DNA of 64,000 nucleotides from Paguma larvata (GCA_030068075.1 CM057825.1:121509434-121573433); one strand, 5' to 3'; shown: positions 35,721-48,370, counted from the stretch's first letter. The notes: generated from the sequence alone by a model not told the origin. Made by a program: numbers and translations.

Positions 35721-37818
35721 TTAGCCACATATTGGAAAGCCTAAAGAGCTTCACAAAAGTACAGAGATTCAGCAACCCTAGAGACTCAAATCTAAATCGT
35801 CGAGGGCGGAGCCCCTAGCAACAGGATTTATTTTTTTAAAGCACTCCAGGTGGTCCTTAACAGCAGCTGGGGTTGAAAACCACACGTGGAAACTGCCAAT
35901 GAAAATCAACTATCCTTGCTCTTCAAGAGAACGTACCTCCACGGCCTTCTGAAATCCCCACAATGTGTACCAGGTGAGCCCTGGGTCCAAGCAATGCTGT
36001 CAGAGGACTGGGTGCCCCGAGATTCCACCCCCAAGCAGCCCTTTCGTGGTCCCTGAAGACGTGGCTGCAACCGCCTAAGCTGGGGTGGGGGGGGATTCTT
36101 TTCCTCCAGACTGAGCTGCAAGGCGGCAGGGCAGGAATGGGAGTCCATCCTGGGCCCTCAGGTCAGGGGCAGAGTGCTGTCTCAACAGGATACCCAGATC
36201 ACACAGGGCCTGAGGGGCACACATCACCTCCTCCCACCTGGGGCCAAAGGGAGCCTCCCGCCCTTAGCTCCGCTGCCACCTTGCTACCCTCCCCCACCCC
36301 CGACCCAAACACCCAGGAGGGCTCCTGTAACCGCTGGTTTGCAAGGAAAAGGCTCAGGGGCTACTTTAGCAGAGGAATTAACAAATCTGCAAGGCAGCCT
36401 ACCTATCCCTGGGTGACTCTCCCTCCCTACCCGCCGCCTGCCGCAGTCCTGCCTCGGTACCCTTCCTTCACCTTAACACAGACCCCGGGAAGCTGCAGGG
36501 ACTGGCGGGGACTTCGGGGAAGTGAAACTCTGGCCTGTGGGGCTGGCGACAGGGCATCCTGGGGGGTGCAGGCGGTGGGCGGGGCCAGCGTTACTCTCTG
36601 TTGGTCAGGGTTTCCTGAATCCCCTGGAAGCTTACTTTAGTGCCCCAAGACCCCAACATCCACCCACACGTCCCTGCTGACCCAAACCAAGCAAGAGGAA
36701 CTTCCTCACCTCTTGCCCCAAATCCCTCCACTCTGGGAAAAAAAAAAAAATCATCGGATACTCTGCGTATAAATAGAAAATAATTACTAGTGAGGTGGTA
36801 ATGTTCCTTCGCCTATTTTTGGTGGGTCTCTTTGTTCAGATTTTTTAGGCAGGCGCACGGAGCGCGTGCATCCACACGCGCACACATGGGGCCCCGCCGG
36901 AGGTGTGGGGACGGTGTGTGTCTGTGTGTGGGGGGGGGACACTGGGCGACCCTGATGCCCACACTCGGCAAGAAGACCGAGCTAGCTAGCGCCCAGCCAT
37001 CCAGCGGTTCCAAGCCCGCCAGTCGCTCTTGAACCCCGCCCGCCCAGACCTCACGCCAACCCTGGCCTCGGTCTGGTCTGGGGGCTGCGTCCCGGCGGCT
37101 GCGTCCTCCGCCTCCAAAGTTACTGGGTTGTGCGAATCGATTTAGACACTTTTAAAAAAAGCAAAAGGCAAATAGCTCCATTAATCCCCAAATGCCTTCT
37201 CCCATCTGCTGCGACTTGCTCGCGCTGGGACTTGCATAATGAATAAGGCAACCGGGGAAAGTTGACGAATCAGGGGGGCGGGGGGGTGGGGGCTCCCGCC
37301 CTTGGAGTCCGCGCCAACCCCTGCAGGGCGCACAGCACGCGGCGGAGACCCTGGCCCCCAGCGGGGAGAGGCGACCACGGCGGAAAGGGGCGAGGGGTCC
37401 GGGTGGCGGGGAGGCGACCGAGGTCCCAATTCCAGGGACCTGGCAGCTCAGGGAGGGAGAGGCGGCCGCTCCAGGCAAGGCTTTTGTTCTCGCCCTCCCC
37501 TCTCTCTCTCCACCTCCCTCGCCTCTTTTTCGCGAGCCTTACGAGTTGCAGGCGGCACACACTCCCTCCCTCCCTCACACACGCGCGCGCGGGCTCACAC
37601 ACGCCCCCCTTCCCTTTCGGGCCCGCCTGCCCTGTTTACCTAGAAGCCAGGATCTGGAAGGCGAGGGGTAGACCCCTCCCCAAAACCCAAGACTCCGGGG
37701 CCACGGGCTCCCGGGCTGTGTCTTTCTCAGATCCGTTTCAATCCTAGGCGGGAGGGGGCGGAGGGAGAGTGAAGAGGGGAGAGACCACCCCCCACATACA
37801 CACACGCGCTCAAATCTA

Positions 37819-39342
<1,524 letters not shown>

Positions 39343-40059
39343 TCAGGCGTGCGTGCGCAGGAACTGCGGCTCGAATCTGCCCTCCAGGGAAGGGGGGACT
39401 CGCAGGGGTTAGGGACAGACTCAGTGGCTTCCACTCCAAGGCAGGCTGGGGCACAGTCTGACCAGGATCGCCCCTCCATGGTGCTCGGGGCCGCCTCGCC
39501 CTTCCCTTCCCCCGACTGCGCCCTCCGGCCAGGCGCCCATCCGGGATGGTTCTACTCCCTGGGACTTGCCGAGGACCAAGGCTGAGCTGGGAAGGCGGGG
39601 TGGCAAGCCACTGGCCCCGGGGTAAGCAACCCCCGGAGAGGGTCGCGGGATGAACCGAAGTCAAAGAAGCGCAGGGGGTAGGGAGAGGCAGCAGACCAGG
39701 CCGAGGCAGGGGCACGTCCCACGTCCCGGAAGGTCTTTCCTTGGGACGCTCCTAGGCCCCAGGACCTGCCACTTCTGTCCCTCTGTGACCTCGCGGCGTT
39801 CCCTGCGTTCCACAGGAGGGCACACGGCGGCGCCGCCTCTACTCGCCCAGAGCTGGTGCAGCGCAAGGCCTGGACACCTAGCCTCGGCCACCCTCCCTCG
39901 CCTGGAGCCCGCGCGCGGGTCTCCGGAGACGGCTGGCCCCCTGTGCTCACGGAGCCCCCCAGACACCCTCACCCGATGCGGCGCAGTCCGGCCTTGCTTC
40001 CTCGGCTTCCAGCCTCCCTTCGCCCGTCAGCCTTTCTAAATCTGCTCTCTCCACTCAGC

Positions 40060-40569
40060 CGATTCCAGCCATCCGTCGGCCCTCTCTCATTTCTCCCACC
40101 TCTTCTTTCCTCTGCTCGAATTTGACTCCAATAGCCCCCAAAACAGGATTTGCACCAAAGCTGCTACACCGAATTTAGATTTCCACACGCCCCTGCGTTT
40201 TGTTTTTTTAATTGCATTAACTAAGTATCCACTTTGCAGCCGGCTGGGCGATTTGCTGGGAAATGATGTCTCCACCACCCCCGCCCCCTCCATCGGGCTG
40301 CAGTCAGGGGCTTCCGGGGCATTTTCAAAGCACCAAAAAGTTGGGCCAGGTTTCAAATGACCTAGTGGGTTCTCTTTACCTGAAAAAGCGTGGTGGGGAC
40401 GTGGAGGTGGTTATTGGCCTCTATTGCAAGTTTTCTCAGAATGATGGGCAGCTTGGCTAGTCGTGCCTTCTCTTGGAATAACAATGTCACCTGCTGTCTT
40501 CCCAAAGACTAGCATAGAATGACCCTGTTCCAGCAAAAAACGAACCAGCCGGACACTGATCCCGCGTAT
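40060..40569. other. Upstream flank, nothing recognised
   Basis: Moderately GC-rich sequence leaving the CpG island, with a short CCACCACCCCCGCCCCC run near 40270. No gene or repeat family seen. Confidence 0.5.
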
Positions 40570-40601
40570 CCAGGAGTCTCCCAGCCCTGGGAGACTCCTG
40601 G
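40570..40601. other. Perfect inverted repeat (hairpin)
   Basis: Two 15-base arms, CCAGGAGTCTCCCAG and its exact reverse complement, are separated by CC. The stem is mostly G/C and would be very stable. No T-run follows and no known RNA is recognised. Confidence 0.9.
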
Positions 40602-40789
40602 GATTACGGGCTGTATCATGTTCCCAAACCCACCTGGACAAGGTGTGAGATCATTTAGTCTAAATTCATCAAAGCCATAGGAATGAGATTCCCAAAATAG
40701 GGCAGTGTGGCATGTCTGTCGACCCACACCCGCAGCCACTGTGTGAGCCTCTACAAACACAAGCATTGGTGTGTGAGAGCTAATGATAG

Positions 40790-41085
40790 TTGACATTTAT
40801 TCGAGGCTTACAGCATACCCACTAAGCTTGTCTTTTCTAAAATCACCTCCTCACAGATGCTCAAAGCAGTGCCTAGCATCTCGCAGACAATCTGGGAATA
40901 CTTGCTAAACCACTTGAGTGACTGATCTCATTTAACTCGATCTCTAGGTAATATTACCAGGCCCACACAACAGAGGGAGAGACTGAGGCCCAAAGCAATT
41001 AAACTGGTTGCCCACAGTAGCGCAGCAAGGAATGCTACACGGTTGGCATTTGACCCAAGAAATGTGACTCCCGGGTCTATGTTCT
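40790..41085 (-). repeat. MIR-like fragments
   Basis: TGACATTTATTCGAGGCTTAC, then CAGAGGGAGAGACTGAGGCC and GTTGCCCACAGTAGCGCAG give an antisense MIR, diverged and with an insertion. Confidence 0.5.
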
Positions 41086-41429
41086 CACCATTGGAGGTAG
41101 TGCCTTCCTTAAATAGGCCTCCAGACTCCCTGTCCAGCTGACATTCTATTGTATATTTGGGTTTTGCCCGTCTCCGCACATTGAAATGGTAAACTCCAGG
41201 GCAGAAAGGGGCTTTGACTCCTGCAGCGTCTCCCAGCACCTACGGCAGCGAGAAGCAAGAGAAACACTCAAAAAATGCTTACAGGCTGTTTTGATCAACT
41301 TACTAGGCTCTCTTGCGCAAGACGGTTGGTGTTAAACCAAGGGAGGAAAGGAAATCTTACAACAGGGACAGGCAGTGGAGTTTCTGCCGTCGGGACCACG
41401 CAGAGGGACTGCGATATTTCTAGGCACTA

Positions 41430-41575
41430 AGTCAGAATGGGGAAGGACTGTTCCAGCAAGACTGCGAAGGTCTAGGAAGCCGAGGCTCAGAGAGGTTAAG
41501 GGCTTTGTCCCAAGGTCACATGGTCGGCAAATGAGAAAGCCAGGGCTGGGTGCAGAATGCCGGACTCCTGACCTC
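41430..41575 (-). repeat. MIR
   Basis: CGAGGCTCAGAGAGGTTAAG, CCAAGGTCACATGGTC and GCCAGGGCTGGGTGCAG are antisense MIR. Confidence 0.65.
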
Positions 41576-42884
41576 TGCCTTCCTGCCTACCCACCGCCAC
41601 CGCACCCCACCGAGGCACGTCCCGGCAGGCAGGAATCTGGGCAGGGGCCGGAGCCTAGGGCAATCACCTGACAGAATAGATCACAGACGCCTGCCCGCAG
41701 GAGCTGGGGGTGTTCAGACACTTCTAAATTTGATTTTAAAAGAGAAAAAAAAAAACACCTTTGTGAAAAAAGACAAAATCTAGACAGAGAAGTCCATTTT
41801 AGAATCTGTCTCCAATCTCTGTAAAATATTGCCTGTCACCAGGACATTTGAGTCCGGTCCTCAGAGGAGACTCACTCTGGCTGCTGTTCCCGGCTTTAAT
41901 TAACAGAGACTGCCCCCTGTTTGTCACACGGAGAGTGCAGGGAGCCTGCTTCGGAAAGAAGCCGACCTGGATAGACCAACCCCTCGCGGCTCATTTGCCA
42001 GATTACACACTTGAAACCTGCTACCCCTGTGAGCTTCCCCCAACCCAAATTCCCCTTGAGTTCTCGCCTGCCCCTCTGGAATATTGCCCACACCTGTTTC
42101 CCAAGCCTTTGAACAATATGTACAAGAAGGTAGGGAATCAGGTTCATTTGACTCTTTAAAGAAAGAAAGCCACTTTCCTCTGCGTATGTCAACTCAGTAA
42201 ATAGAGTCACCGCCTCCTAATAGATGTGTGATTGTTGAGAACATGTCCCCGTTTGGAACACGTGGTTGAGAAAGCATTTCTTTCAGGGTTCCTGGTGGGG
42301 AGGGATGCGGTGTGTGTGGGGTGTGGTTATTAACTTCCTAATTGAAACACCTGTCAGGTTCATGGAAGATGAAAAATCATCATCAAAGACCACCCCCCGC
42401 CACTACCCAAATGAATTCATGCCACTGTCTTGAAATTAAAACGCAGTTCTTAATGAAAGTGCTTTCTATGAAAGAGATGATGACATTATTATTTACAACA
42501 CAGGCACTTTTAATATCTAAAGAAGAATCTCGTTTGCTCTAGGCTTAATTATGTCAGTCTGCAGCAGCGTTTGCAAGGAGCCTGCGCCCGTACTCCCCAA
42601 CAATTAGAGGGAAGGAGCGATGTTACAAAGGAAGTGTGCTCACCAGGACTTGGAGCCCCGTGTCCGTCTATATGCAACTCCACAAATTAGACTATTCGTG
42701 TTGTGGCCCTCACCGGAAGGCGTTGATTGTTAATAGTCCTCATCAGGTGGCTTTTAGGGTTTCCAGAAGGTTTCTTAGCAACTGTTAGCCTTGAGAAAGA
42801 AGAAAAGAGATGACACACAAGCCGTTGGTTCCAATCCTTAAGAGCTACCTGGGGGCTGTGGGGCGGAGGTGGGGGGCTGGGATC
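41576..42884. other. Upstream flank, mostly unique sequence
   Basis: No repeat family recognised. The part at 42320-42560 is AT-rich with homeodomain-type TAATT cores and a CACCTGTCA E-box, and could be a conserved element (see findings). Confidence 0.45.
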
Positions 42885-43320
42885 AATACCAGACCCCCAT
42901 GTACAGAGGAGAAAGAGAGACCAAAGGAGGAGGTAGGCGTCTCCAGATGGGTGGGCGGCGGGGGTAATAAGCAAGGGAACTGACAAAGCCTGCCCTGGGC
43001 CCCGCAAGACGAGTGATCTCTGCACCTGCCTGCCAGAATCTTACACGTTAATATTACACAGAGCCCGCAATGGGGGCCAGTCATATATCGTCCAGGTGGT
43101 CTTAACAGCACTTTGGTCTTCAAGGCTGCATCCTTGAAGCAGACTCCTAGTGCCAGAATAGTGGGCGGAATACACATTGCAAGGACAGGGGGGGGGGGGG
43201 GGGGGGGGGCGAGCCTCCGATGGCCCACCTCCAGCCCGGGGGTCAATGGGGGGTCATGTCCCCTTGATGACTTTCTCCAACAGAAGCCAAAATGTGGCTA
43301 GCAACCTGCCGTGCCGGGCA
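42885..43320 (+). repeat. Partial ERV-type LTR, related to the 58.6-59.4 kb LTR
   Basis: Read on the plus strand, the block matches the U3-like part of the LTR at 58626-59390 (minus strand), in the same order. Shared words include TCTCCAGATGGGTGGG against CACTCCAGATTGGGGGG, TAATAAGCAAGGGA, CTGCCTGCCAGAATCTTAC, TTGCAAGGACAGG and TGACTTTCTCCAA. The promoter end of the LTR is missing. A 22-base G run (43188-43209) lies inside. Confidence 0.55.
43188..43209. repeat. G22 homopolymer
   Basis: Twenty-two consecutive G bases, replacing a pyrimidine-rich (minus strand) spot of the related LTR copy. Length in the assembly may be unreliable. Confidence 0.9.
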
Positions 43321-43709
43321 ACCCCCTGATTTGATATATTTTATTCTCTTGTTCTGAAAAAATAAAAGAAACTCCAGGAAGAGTGAAGTGAATCTAAAGT
43401 TTGGTTCCCCCAGGTTACAAGTAGTAGGTGAGACGATTTTTGGTGGTACCCAAATATGTTTTTTTTTTAATAATTTTATATTTATTTTAGTGCGTGTCAG
43501 AAAAAAATAATGACACGTCGAACACTTGGCTTCGTGGGCAGAAACATTTAAGGTGCACATCAATCTAAGATCACTTAAGAAGAATAATAAATACGTTAGA
43601 GTGTTTATTAATAAAATATAAATAAAACAAGCTGAAGTGTCTGGTGTTTAGGAAACACGGGTTTTGGTATGAGGACAGGGTTTCTCAGTTTCAATGTTAC
43701 GGACATTTT

Positions 43710-43731
43710 TTTTTAATGTTTGTTTATTTTT
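43710..43731 (-). mobile_element. Outer felid SINE, tail part (split)
   Basis: The tail of an antisense SINE (TTTTTAATGTTTGTTTATT) is cut by a second SINE and resumes at 43954. Confidence 0.75.
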
Positions 43732-43953
43732 TTTTTATTTAAATTTTTTTTAATGTTTATTTAGTTTGGAGAGACATAGAGGCACAGCGTGAACAGGAGA
43801 AGGGCAGAGAGAGAGGGAGACACAGACTCGGAAGCAGGCTCCAGGCTCCGAGCCGTCAGCACAGAGCCCGACGCGGGGCTCGAACCCACAGACTGCGAGA
43901 TCATGACCTGAGCTGAAGTCGGCCGCCCAACAGACTGAGCCACCCGGCGCCCC
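43732..43953 (-). mobile_element. Felid SINEC nested in another SINE
   Basis: Antisense copy with head GAGCCACCCGGCGCCCC. It is bracketed by a perfect 15-base duplication TGTTTGTTTATTTTT (43717-43731 and 43954-43968) that belongs to the host SINE's tail. Confidence 0.93.
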
Positions 43954-44148
43954 TGTTTGTTTATTTTTGAGAGAGAGAGCATGAGCAAAAGAGAGGCAAA
44001 CAGAGAGGGAGACACAGGACCCAAAATAGGCCCCAGGATCTGAGCTGTCAGCACAGGGCCCGCCTCAAACCCACAAACGGTGAGATCATGACCTCAGCCA
44101 AGATCAAGAGTTGGAGGCTTAACCAACTGTGCCACCCCAGGTCCCCCC
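43954..44148 (-). mobile_element. Outer felid SINE, body (split)
   Basis: The body continues from the interrupted tail: TGAGAGAGAGAGCATGAGC, CCAGGATCTGAGCTGTCAGC, and the head TGTGCCACCCCAGGTCCC. It is clearly more diverged than the nested copy. Confidence 0.88.
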
Positions 44149-44159
44149 CCTTTTTTAAA

Positions 44160-44283
44160 TTTTTTTAAATATTTATTTACTTTTGAGAGACCATGAGTGG
44201 GAGGGACAGAGAGAGAGGAGACACCCAATCCGAAGCAGGCTCCAGGCTCTGACGGTCAGCAGAGACCCCAGTGAGGGGTGTTC
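44160..44283 (-). mobile_element. Truncated felid SINE
   Basis: The tail and middle are present (TTTATTTACTTTTGAGAG, CCGAAGCAGGCTCCAGGCTC), but the tRNA-derived head is missing after 44283. Confidence 0.8.
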
Positions 44284-44296
44284 CCATAGAGTTCTC

Positions 44297-44487
44297 AAGG
44301 CACCTGGGTGACTCAGTCAGTTAAATATCCAACTCCTGACCTAGGCTCGAGTCATGATCTCACAGTTCCTGAGATCGAGCCCCACATGGGGTCCGTGCTG
44401 ACAGTGTGGAGCCTGCTTGGGATTCTCTCTCTCCCCGTCTTTCTTACCCTCCCCCACAAAATAAAGAAATAGACTTAAAAAAAAATT
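44297..44487 (+). mobile_element. Felid SINEC
   Basis: The head is AGGCACCTGGGTGACTCAG and the tail AAATAAAGAAATAGAC. It faces the truncated minus copy just before it. Confidence 0.9.
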
Positions 44488-44680
44488 AGGTAGTTCTCAA
44501 ATGTCAGTCCAACGAACAATACTGAAGTGTTCCATAGTTAAGTTTCCAGTAGTCCATAGAAAATTGAGAAAAATTATGGTTGATGAAATAGATATTCTAT
44601 AAACACCTCTTTTCAAGGTTGTATGCTCTATTTGTGTAACAATTCACTTTCTAAATTATGTTCGTCTTATATTCATCAGT

Positions 44681-44686
44681 GCGTGT

Positions 44687-44720
<34 letters not shown>
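44681..44720. repeat. (GT)n microsatellite
   Basis: GT units with single interruptions near the start, then 14 or so perfect units. Confidence 0.93.
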
Positions 44721-44722
<2 letters not shown>

Positions 44723-45064
44723 TTTTAGATATTCCCTACCAGAGAATAAATGGTAAACTTACCATACGTCCCTAATTTTTGGTCATTTTACTAGAGATGA
44801 AATCCCAGAGTCTGGGATGACTAATTTAAGAACCTCACAGTAGCTTTTGTTCACCAGTAAAGTGGTCGTGTGAAGCAATTCTCTGAATAATTTAAGTCCT
44901 TCCAACCGTACTGTGAAACCAAAATAGGTTGTAAGGTCATGCGTTTTCCAGCTAGCTACATTGGCTAAAATAACGAGGTATATATCCCCAGGAATCAGCT
45001 ATGGCCAGATGCAAACCACACAACTCCCAGACCCGTGTCTCCCTGCTCCAACAAATGCTGATAA

Positions 45065-45500
45065 ACACAGATTGTATCAGTTAGTTTTTGCCATGTAACA
45101 AATCATCCCAAAACTTAACGGCTTAAAATAACAACTATTTATTTACTTAACTAACAGTTCCGTGGATTGGCAACTTAGGTGGGCCTCAACTGGATGGTTC
45201 TCTGGTCTTGGTTGGACTCACTCATGCGTTTGCTGCCAACTGCCAGCTCACTGGGGTGCTGGTTGGTCTGGGACAGCCTTCATTTGGGACAGCTCCTCTC
45301 TGTTCCATGAGATTTCTGATAAGACATCAGGCTAGCCCAGGCTGTTTCCCATGATGCCTGGGCAGGGTTCCTAGTCACTAAAGTAAAGCACACAAGACTT
45401 CTTGAGACCCAGAGTCAGAACAGGCATATCATCACTTGTACCGTATTCTGTTGGCACAAAATAAACTACAAAGCAAGTTCATATTCAAGGAGTAGGGAAT
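45065..45500 (-). repeat. Ancient interspersed repeat, family uncertain
   Basis: TTAGTTTTTGCCATGTAACAAA, TCATCCCAAAACTTAACGGC, TTAAAATAACAAC and TTCCGTGGATTGGC form a well-known old eutherian LTR or DNA element. I cannot name it safely. Confidence 0.5.
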
Positions 45501-45554
45501 AGACTTCTCTTAATTGAAAGAGTGGCAATGTTACATTAAAAAGGGACATGCATG

Positions 45555-45770
45555 TGTCTGGGTGGCTCGGTCGGTTAAGCATCCGACTCCTGATCTTAGC
45601 TTGGGTCATGATCTCACAGTTTGTGAGCTCAAGCTCTGTGTCGGGCTCTGTGCTGACAGCGTGGAGCCTGCTTGGGATTCTCTCTCTCCCTCTCTCTGCC
45701 CCTTGCCCACTTGCACTCTCTCTCTTTTTCCTCTCTCAAAATAAACAAGAAAGAAAGGAAGGAAGGAAGA

Positions 45771-45812
<42 letters not shown>

Positions 45813-45818
45813 AAGAAA

Positions 45819-45870
<52 letters not shown>

Positions 45871-45914
45871 AAAGAAAGAAAGAGAGAAAAAGAAGGAAAG
45901 AAAGAAAGGAAAGA
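45555..45914 (+). mobile_element. Felid SINEC with expanded GAAA tail
   Basis: The head region is TGTCTGGGTGGCTCGGTCGG, with a normal body. The A-tail has become a GAAA/GGAA/GA tract of about 165 bases (45747-45913). GACATGCATG flanks it at 45545-45554 and 45915-45924. Confidence 0.93.
45747..45913. repeat. (GAAA)n tetranucleotide tract
   Basis: Mostly GAAA with GGAA, GA and GAAAA interruptions. All purine on the plus strand. Confidence 0.96.
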
Positions 45915-45971
45915 GACATGCATGCAGGGATGTGTGAATGACTGTAGCTATTTTTTTTTTTCTTATGTCAA

Positions 45972-46258
45972 CTGTCCTAGTCCGTTTGGGCTGCTGTAAC
46001 AAAATGCCATAGCTGGGTGGTTTGTAAATAGTAGAAATCTATATCCCCCAGTTCTGGAAGCTGCAAGATCAAGACACAAGCATGGACACATTCTGGTGAC
46101 AGCCCTCTTCCTGGTTCCTAGCTGTCACCTTATCACTGAGTCCTCCCATGGCAGAAGGGGTGATGGAGAGCTGTGGGGTCTCTTTTATAAGAAGAGTGAT
46201 TCCATCCATGAAGACACCACCCTCATGACCTAACCACCTCCCACAGGCCCTACTTTCT
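45972..46258 (-). repeat. MLT1-type LTR, first part (split by L1)
   Basis: Antisense MaLR LTR: TAGTCCGTTTGGGCTGCTG, TAACAAAATGCCATAGC, CCAGTTCTGGAAGCTGCAAG and CCTCATGACCTAACCACC. It continues at 46924. Confidence 0.85.
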
Positions 46259-46906
46259 TTCTTTTTTTTTTTAACTTTTTATTGTCAAATTGGTTTCCAT
46301 ACAACACCCAGTGCTCATCCCAACCCGTGCCCTGCTCAGTGCCCATCACCCACTCTCCCCTCTCCCATACCCCCCTCACTCCTCGGTTTGTTATTAGAAT
46401 TTAAGAGTCTCTTACGTTTTGTCTCCCTCCCTCTCTGTGTCTTTTTTCCTTCCCCTCTTCCTCCCCCTCCCCCGGTTTTCTGTTAAGTCTTGCAAAGTCC
46501 ACCTATGCATGGAAACATATGGCATTTGTCTTTCTCTGCCTGACTTATTTCACTCAGCATAATACCCTCCAGTTCCATCCATGTTGCCACACACGGCCAG
46601 ATTTCATTCTTTCTCATTTCTGCGTAGTAGTCCATTGTATATATGTGTCACATCTTCTTTATCCATTCATCAGTTGATGGACACTTGGTCTCTTTCCATG
46701 ATTTGGCTATTGTCACAAGTGCTGCTATGAACATTGGGGTACACGTGCCCCTATGCACCAGCACTCCTGTATCTCTTGGGTAGATTCCTAGCAGTGCTAT
46801 TACTGGGTCACAGGGTAGTTCTAGTTCCATTTTTTTGAGGAACCTGCACAGAGTTCTCCAGAGCAGCTGCACCAATTTGCATTCCCACCAACAGTGTAGG
46901 AGGGTG
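46259..46906 (-). mobile_element. 5'-truncated carnivore L1
   Basis: The antisense copy starts with the poly(A) as T's and the 3' UTR (TTATTGTCAAATTGGTTTCC). The end of ORF2 (46648-46875) reads [20 protein letters not shown], with LLGIYP beyond. A perfect 17-base duplication CACAGGCCCTACTTTCT sits at 46242-46258 and 46907-46923. The ORF2 piece is only about 75 residues, so the copy is dead. Confidence 0.95.
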
Positions 46907-46923
46907 CACAGGCCCTACTTTCT

Positions 46924-47005
46924 AATATCATCATATTGGTCATTAGGATTTCCAGATGGGAATTTTGAGAGGACACAAACATTTAGAGGATAGCATCGAC
47001 TTAAC
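46924..47005 (-). repeat. MLT1-type LTR, second part
   Basis: AATATCATCATATTGGTC, GGAATTTTGAGAGGACACAA and CATTTAGAGGATAGCA complete the LTR interrupted by the L1. Confidence 0.8.
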
Positions 47006-47517
47006 AAAGAGTTCAAATCCCATTACTACCCACCTCGGTAGAATGAAAGTCTCTCTAATACCAAGACTGCCCCACCCTCAGTTTTCCAGGTGAAATGTGT
47101 ACACACGTATTTAATGTTAGCAAAGAAGCAACAGTCACATAAAGTCCCTCCCATCATGTAGCTCTGCCATCACAACATCATTTACTCTTAACCATGTGGA
47201 TGCCACCTGGAGGCCATACGGAGCCATAGAGGAAAGAGCAGAAGCATGGAGTGAGGTAATTCATGGCCATGCCTGAGAAGCGGCATACATCATTCCCACC
47301 ATATTCCGTTGGCTGAACTCAGTCACATGGTCCCGACTTAAGCCCAAAGGAGTCTGGGAAATGTAGTGTTCCTACATGCTCGGAGGAGGAAAGCCAGCTG
47401 GTGACTGTATAACCAGTCCTTTCCTCAATGGATGATTGTCATGCATATAACTGGGAAGTAAGTCATCCTATGGGAACGAGGGGAGGTCTAATGTACTTAA
47501 TTTACCCTTGGATTCAG

Positions 47518-47957
47518 GAAGGCAGGGCTAAATAATGGCCCCCAAAGATATCCAGGTCCTCACTCCTGGAACCTCAAACCCAGTACCTGGCAGAAAGGAC
47601 TTTGTAGATGTGACTGAGTTAAGGATCTTGAGACAGAGAAATTACCCTGGATTATCCAAGGGGGCCCTAACTGTAATCGTGAGTGTTCTTCTAAGAGGTC
47701 GATGGAGCAAGATTTGGCCAGGGAAGAGAAAAAGGAGATGGGATGGCAGAAGCAGAGGTTGGAGTGATGTTCTCTGAAGATGAAGGAAGGGTCCGCAAGC
47801 CCCAGAAGCTGAAAAGCTGAGAGAGGCAAGGAGGAGATTCTTTCTTGGAGTCTCCAGAAGGAATCAGCCTGCCGTCACCTTGATTTTAAAGTTTTCTCGC
47901 TTTAAGACACTGAATTTGTGGTCATTTTGACAACAGCGAGAGGAAACTAATACAAGC
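47518..47957 (+). repeat. MLT1-type MaLR LTR
   Basis: TAATGGCCCCCAAAGATATCC, GTAGATGTGACTGAGTTAAGG, ATCTTGAGACAGAG, GATTATCCAAGGGGGCCC and AACTAATACAAGCA follow the LTR order. Confidence 0.85.
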
Positions 47958-47969
47958 AGTAATGCCTAC

Positions 47970-48370
47970 GCTGAGTTCCAGATAAGAATCCGTCATTAGT
48001 GAGCTAGGCATAAAGACAGGAAGGTGGGGCCAGACGTGGAAGTTAAGGCTGGAGGGTGGCAAGATCCAGATCCAACCGGATTTGGTGAAGAGGAGAGGGG
48101 AAGGAGGGGCCGGTGAATTTGAACCTGAGGGCACCAGGAAGGCATGGAAGCAGGAGTGACCTGACCAAGATTTGCATTTTTGCAGGATGTGCCCGCTTGC
48201 TCTGTGGAGAGCAGATCAGAGGACCAGTGCTGGAGGCAGAAGAGACTCATTTGCTTTATTCCAGGAGAAAAGTAGAAAGGCAATAATTCAGGGTCCTGGC
48301 CATACGTAGTGGAATTGACAGGACTTGGCGATGGCCCGCCTCTGACAGGAGACATCCATTCCAATCCAAC
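47970..48370 (+). repeat. Ancient LINE-like repeat, distal part
   Basis: GCAGGAGTGACCTGACCAAG, TTGCAGGATGTGCCCGC, CCAGTGCTGGAGGCAGAAG and GGCAATAATTCAGGGTCC match the distal part of the family at 13640. Confidence 0.5.

Noticed and set aside
36765..36780. TATAAATA as a promoter TATA box
   Set aside because: It lies 1.2 kb inside intron 1, with no initiator or exon nearby. It is an ordinary AT-rich word.
40570..40601. Intrinsic transcription terminator
   Set aside because: The hairpin has no T-run, and bacterial-type terminators do not apply in this genome.
46648..46875. Peptide resembling a reverse-transcriptase protein tail
   Set aside because: It is the last part of L1 ORF2 in a truncated insertion, not a gene.
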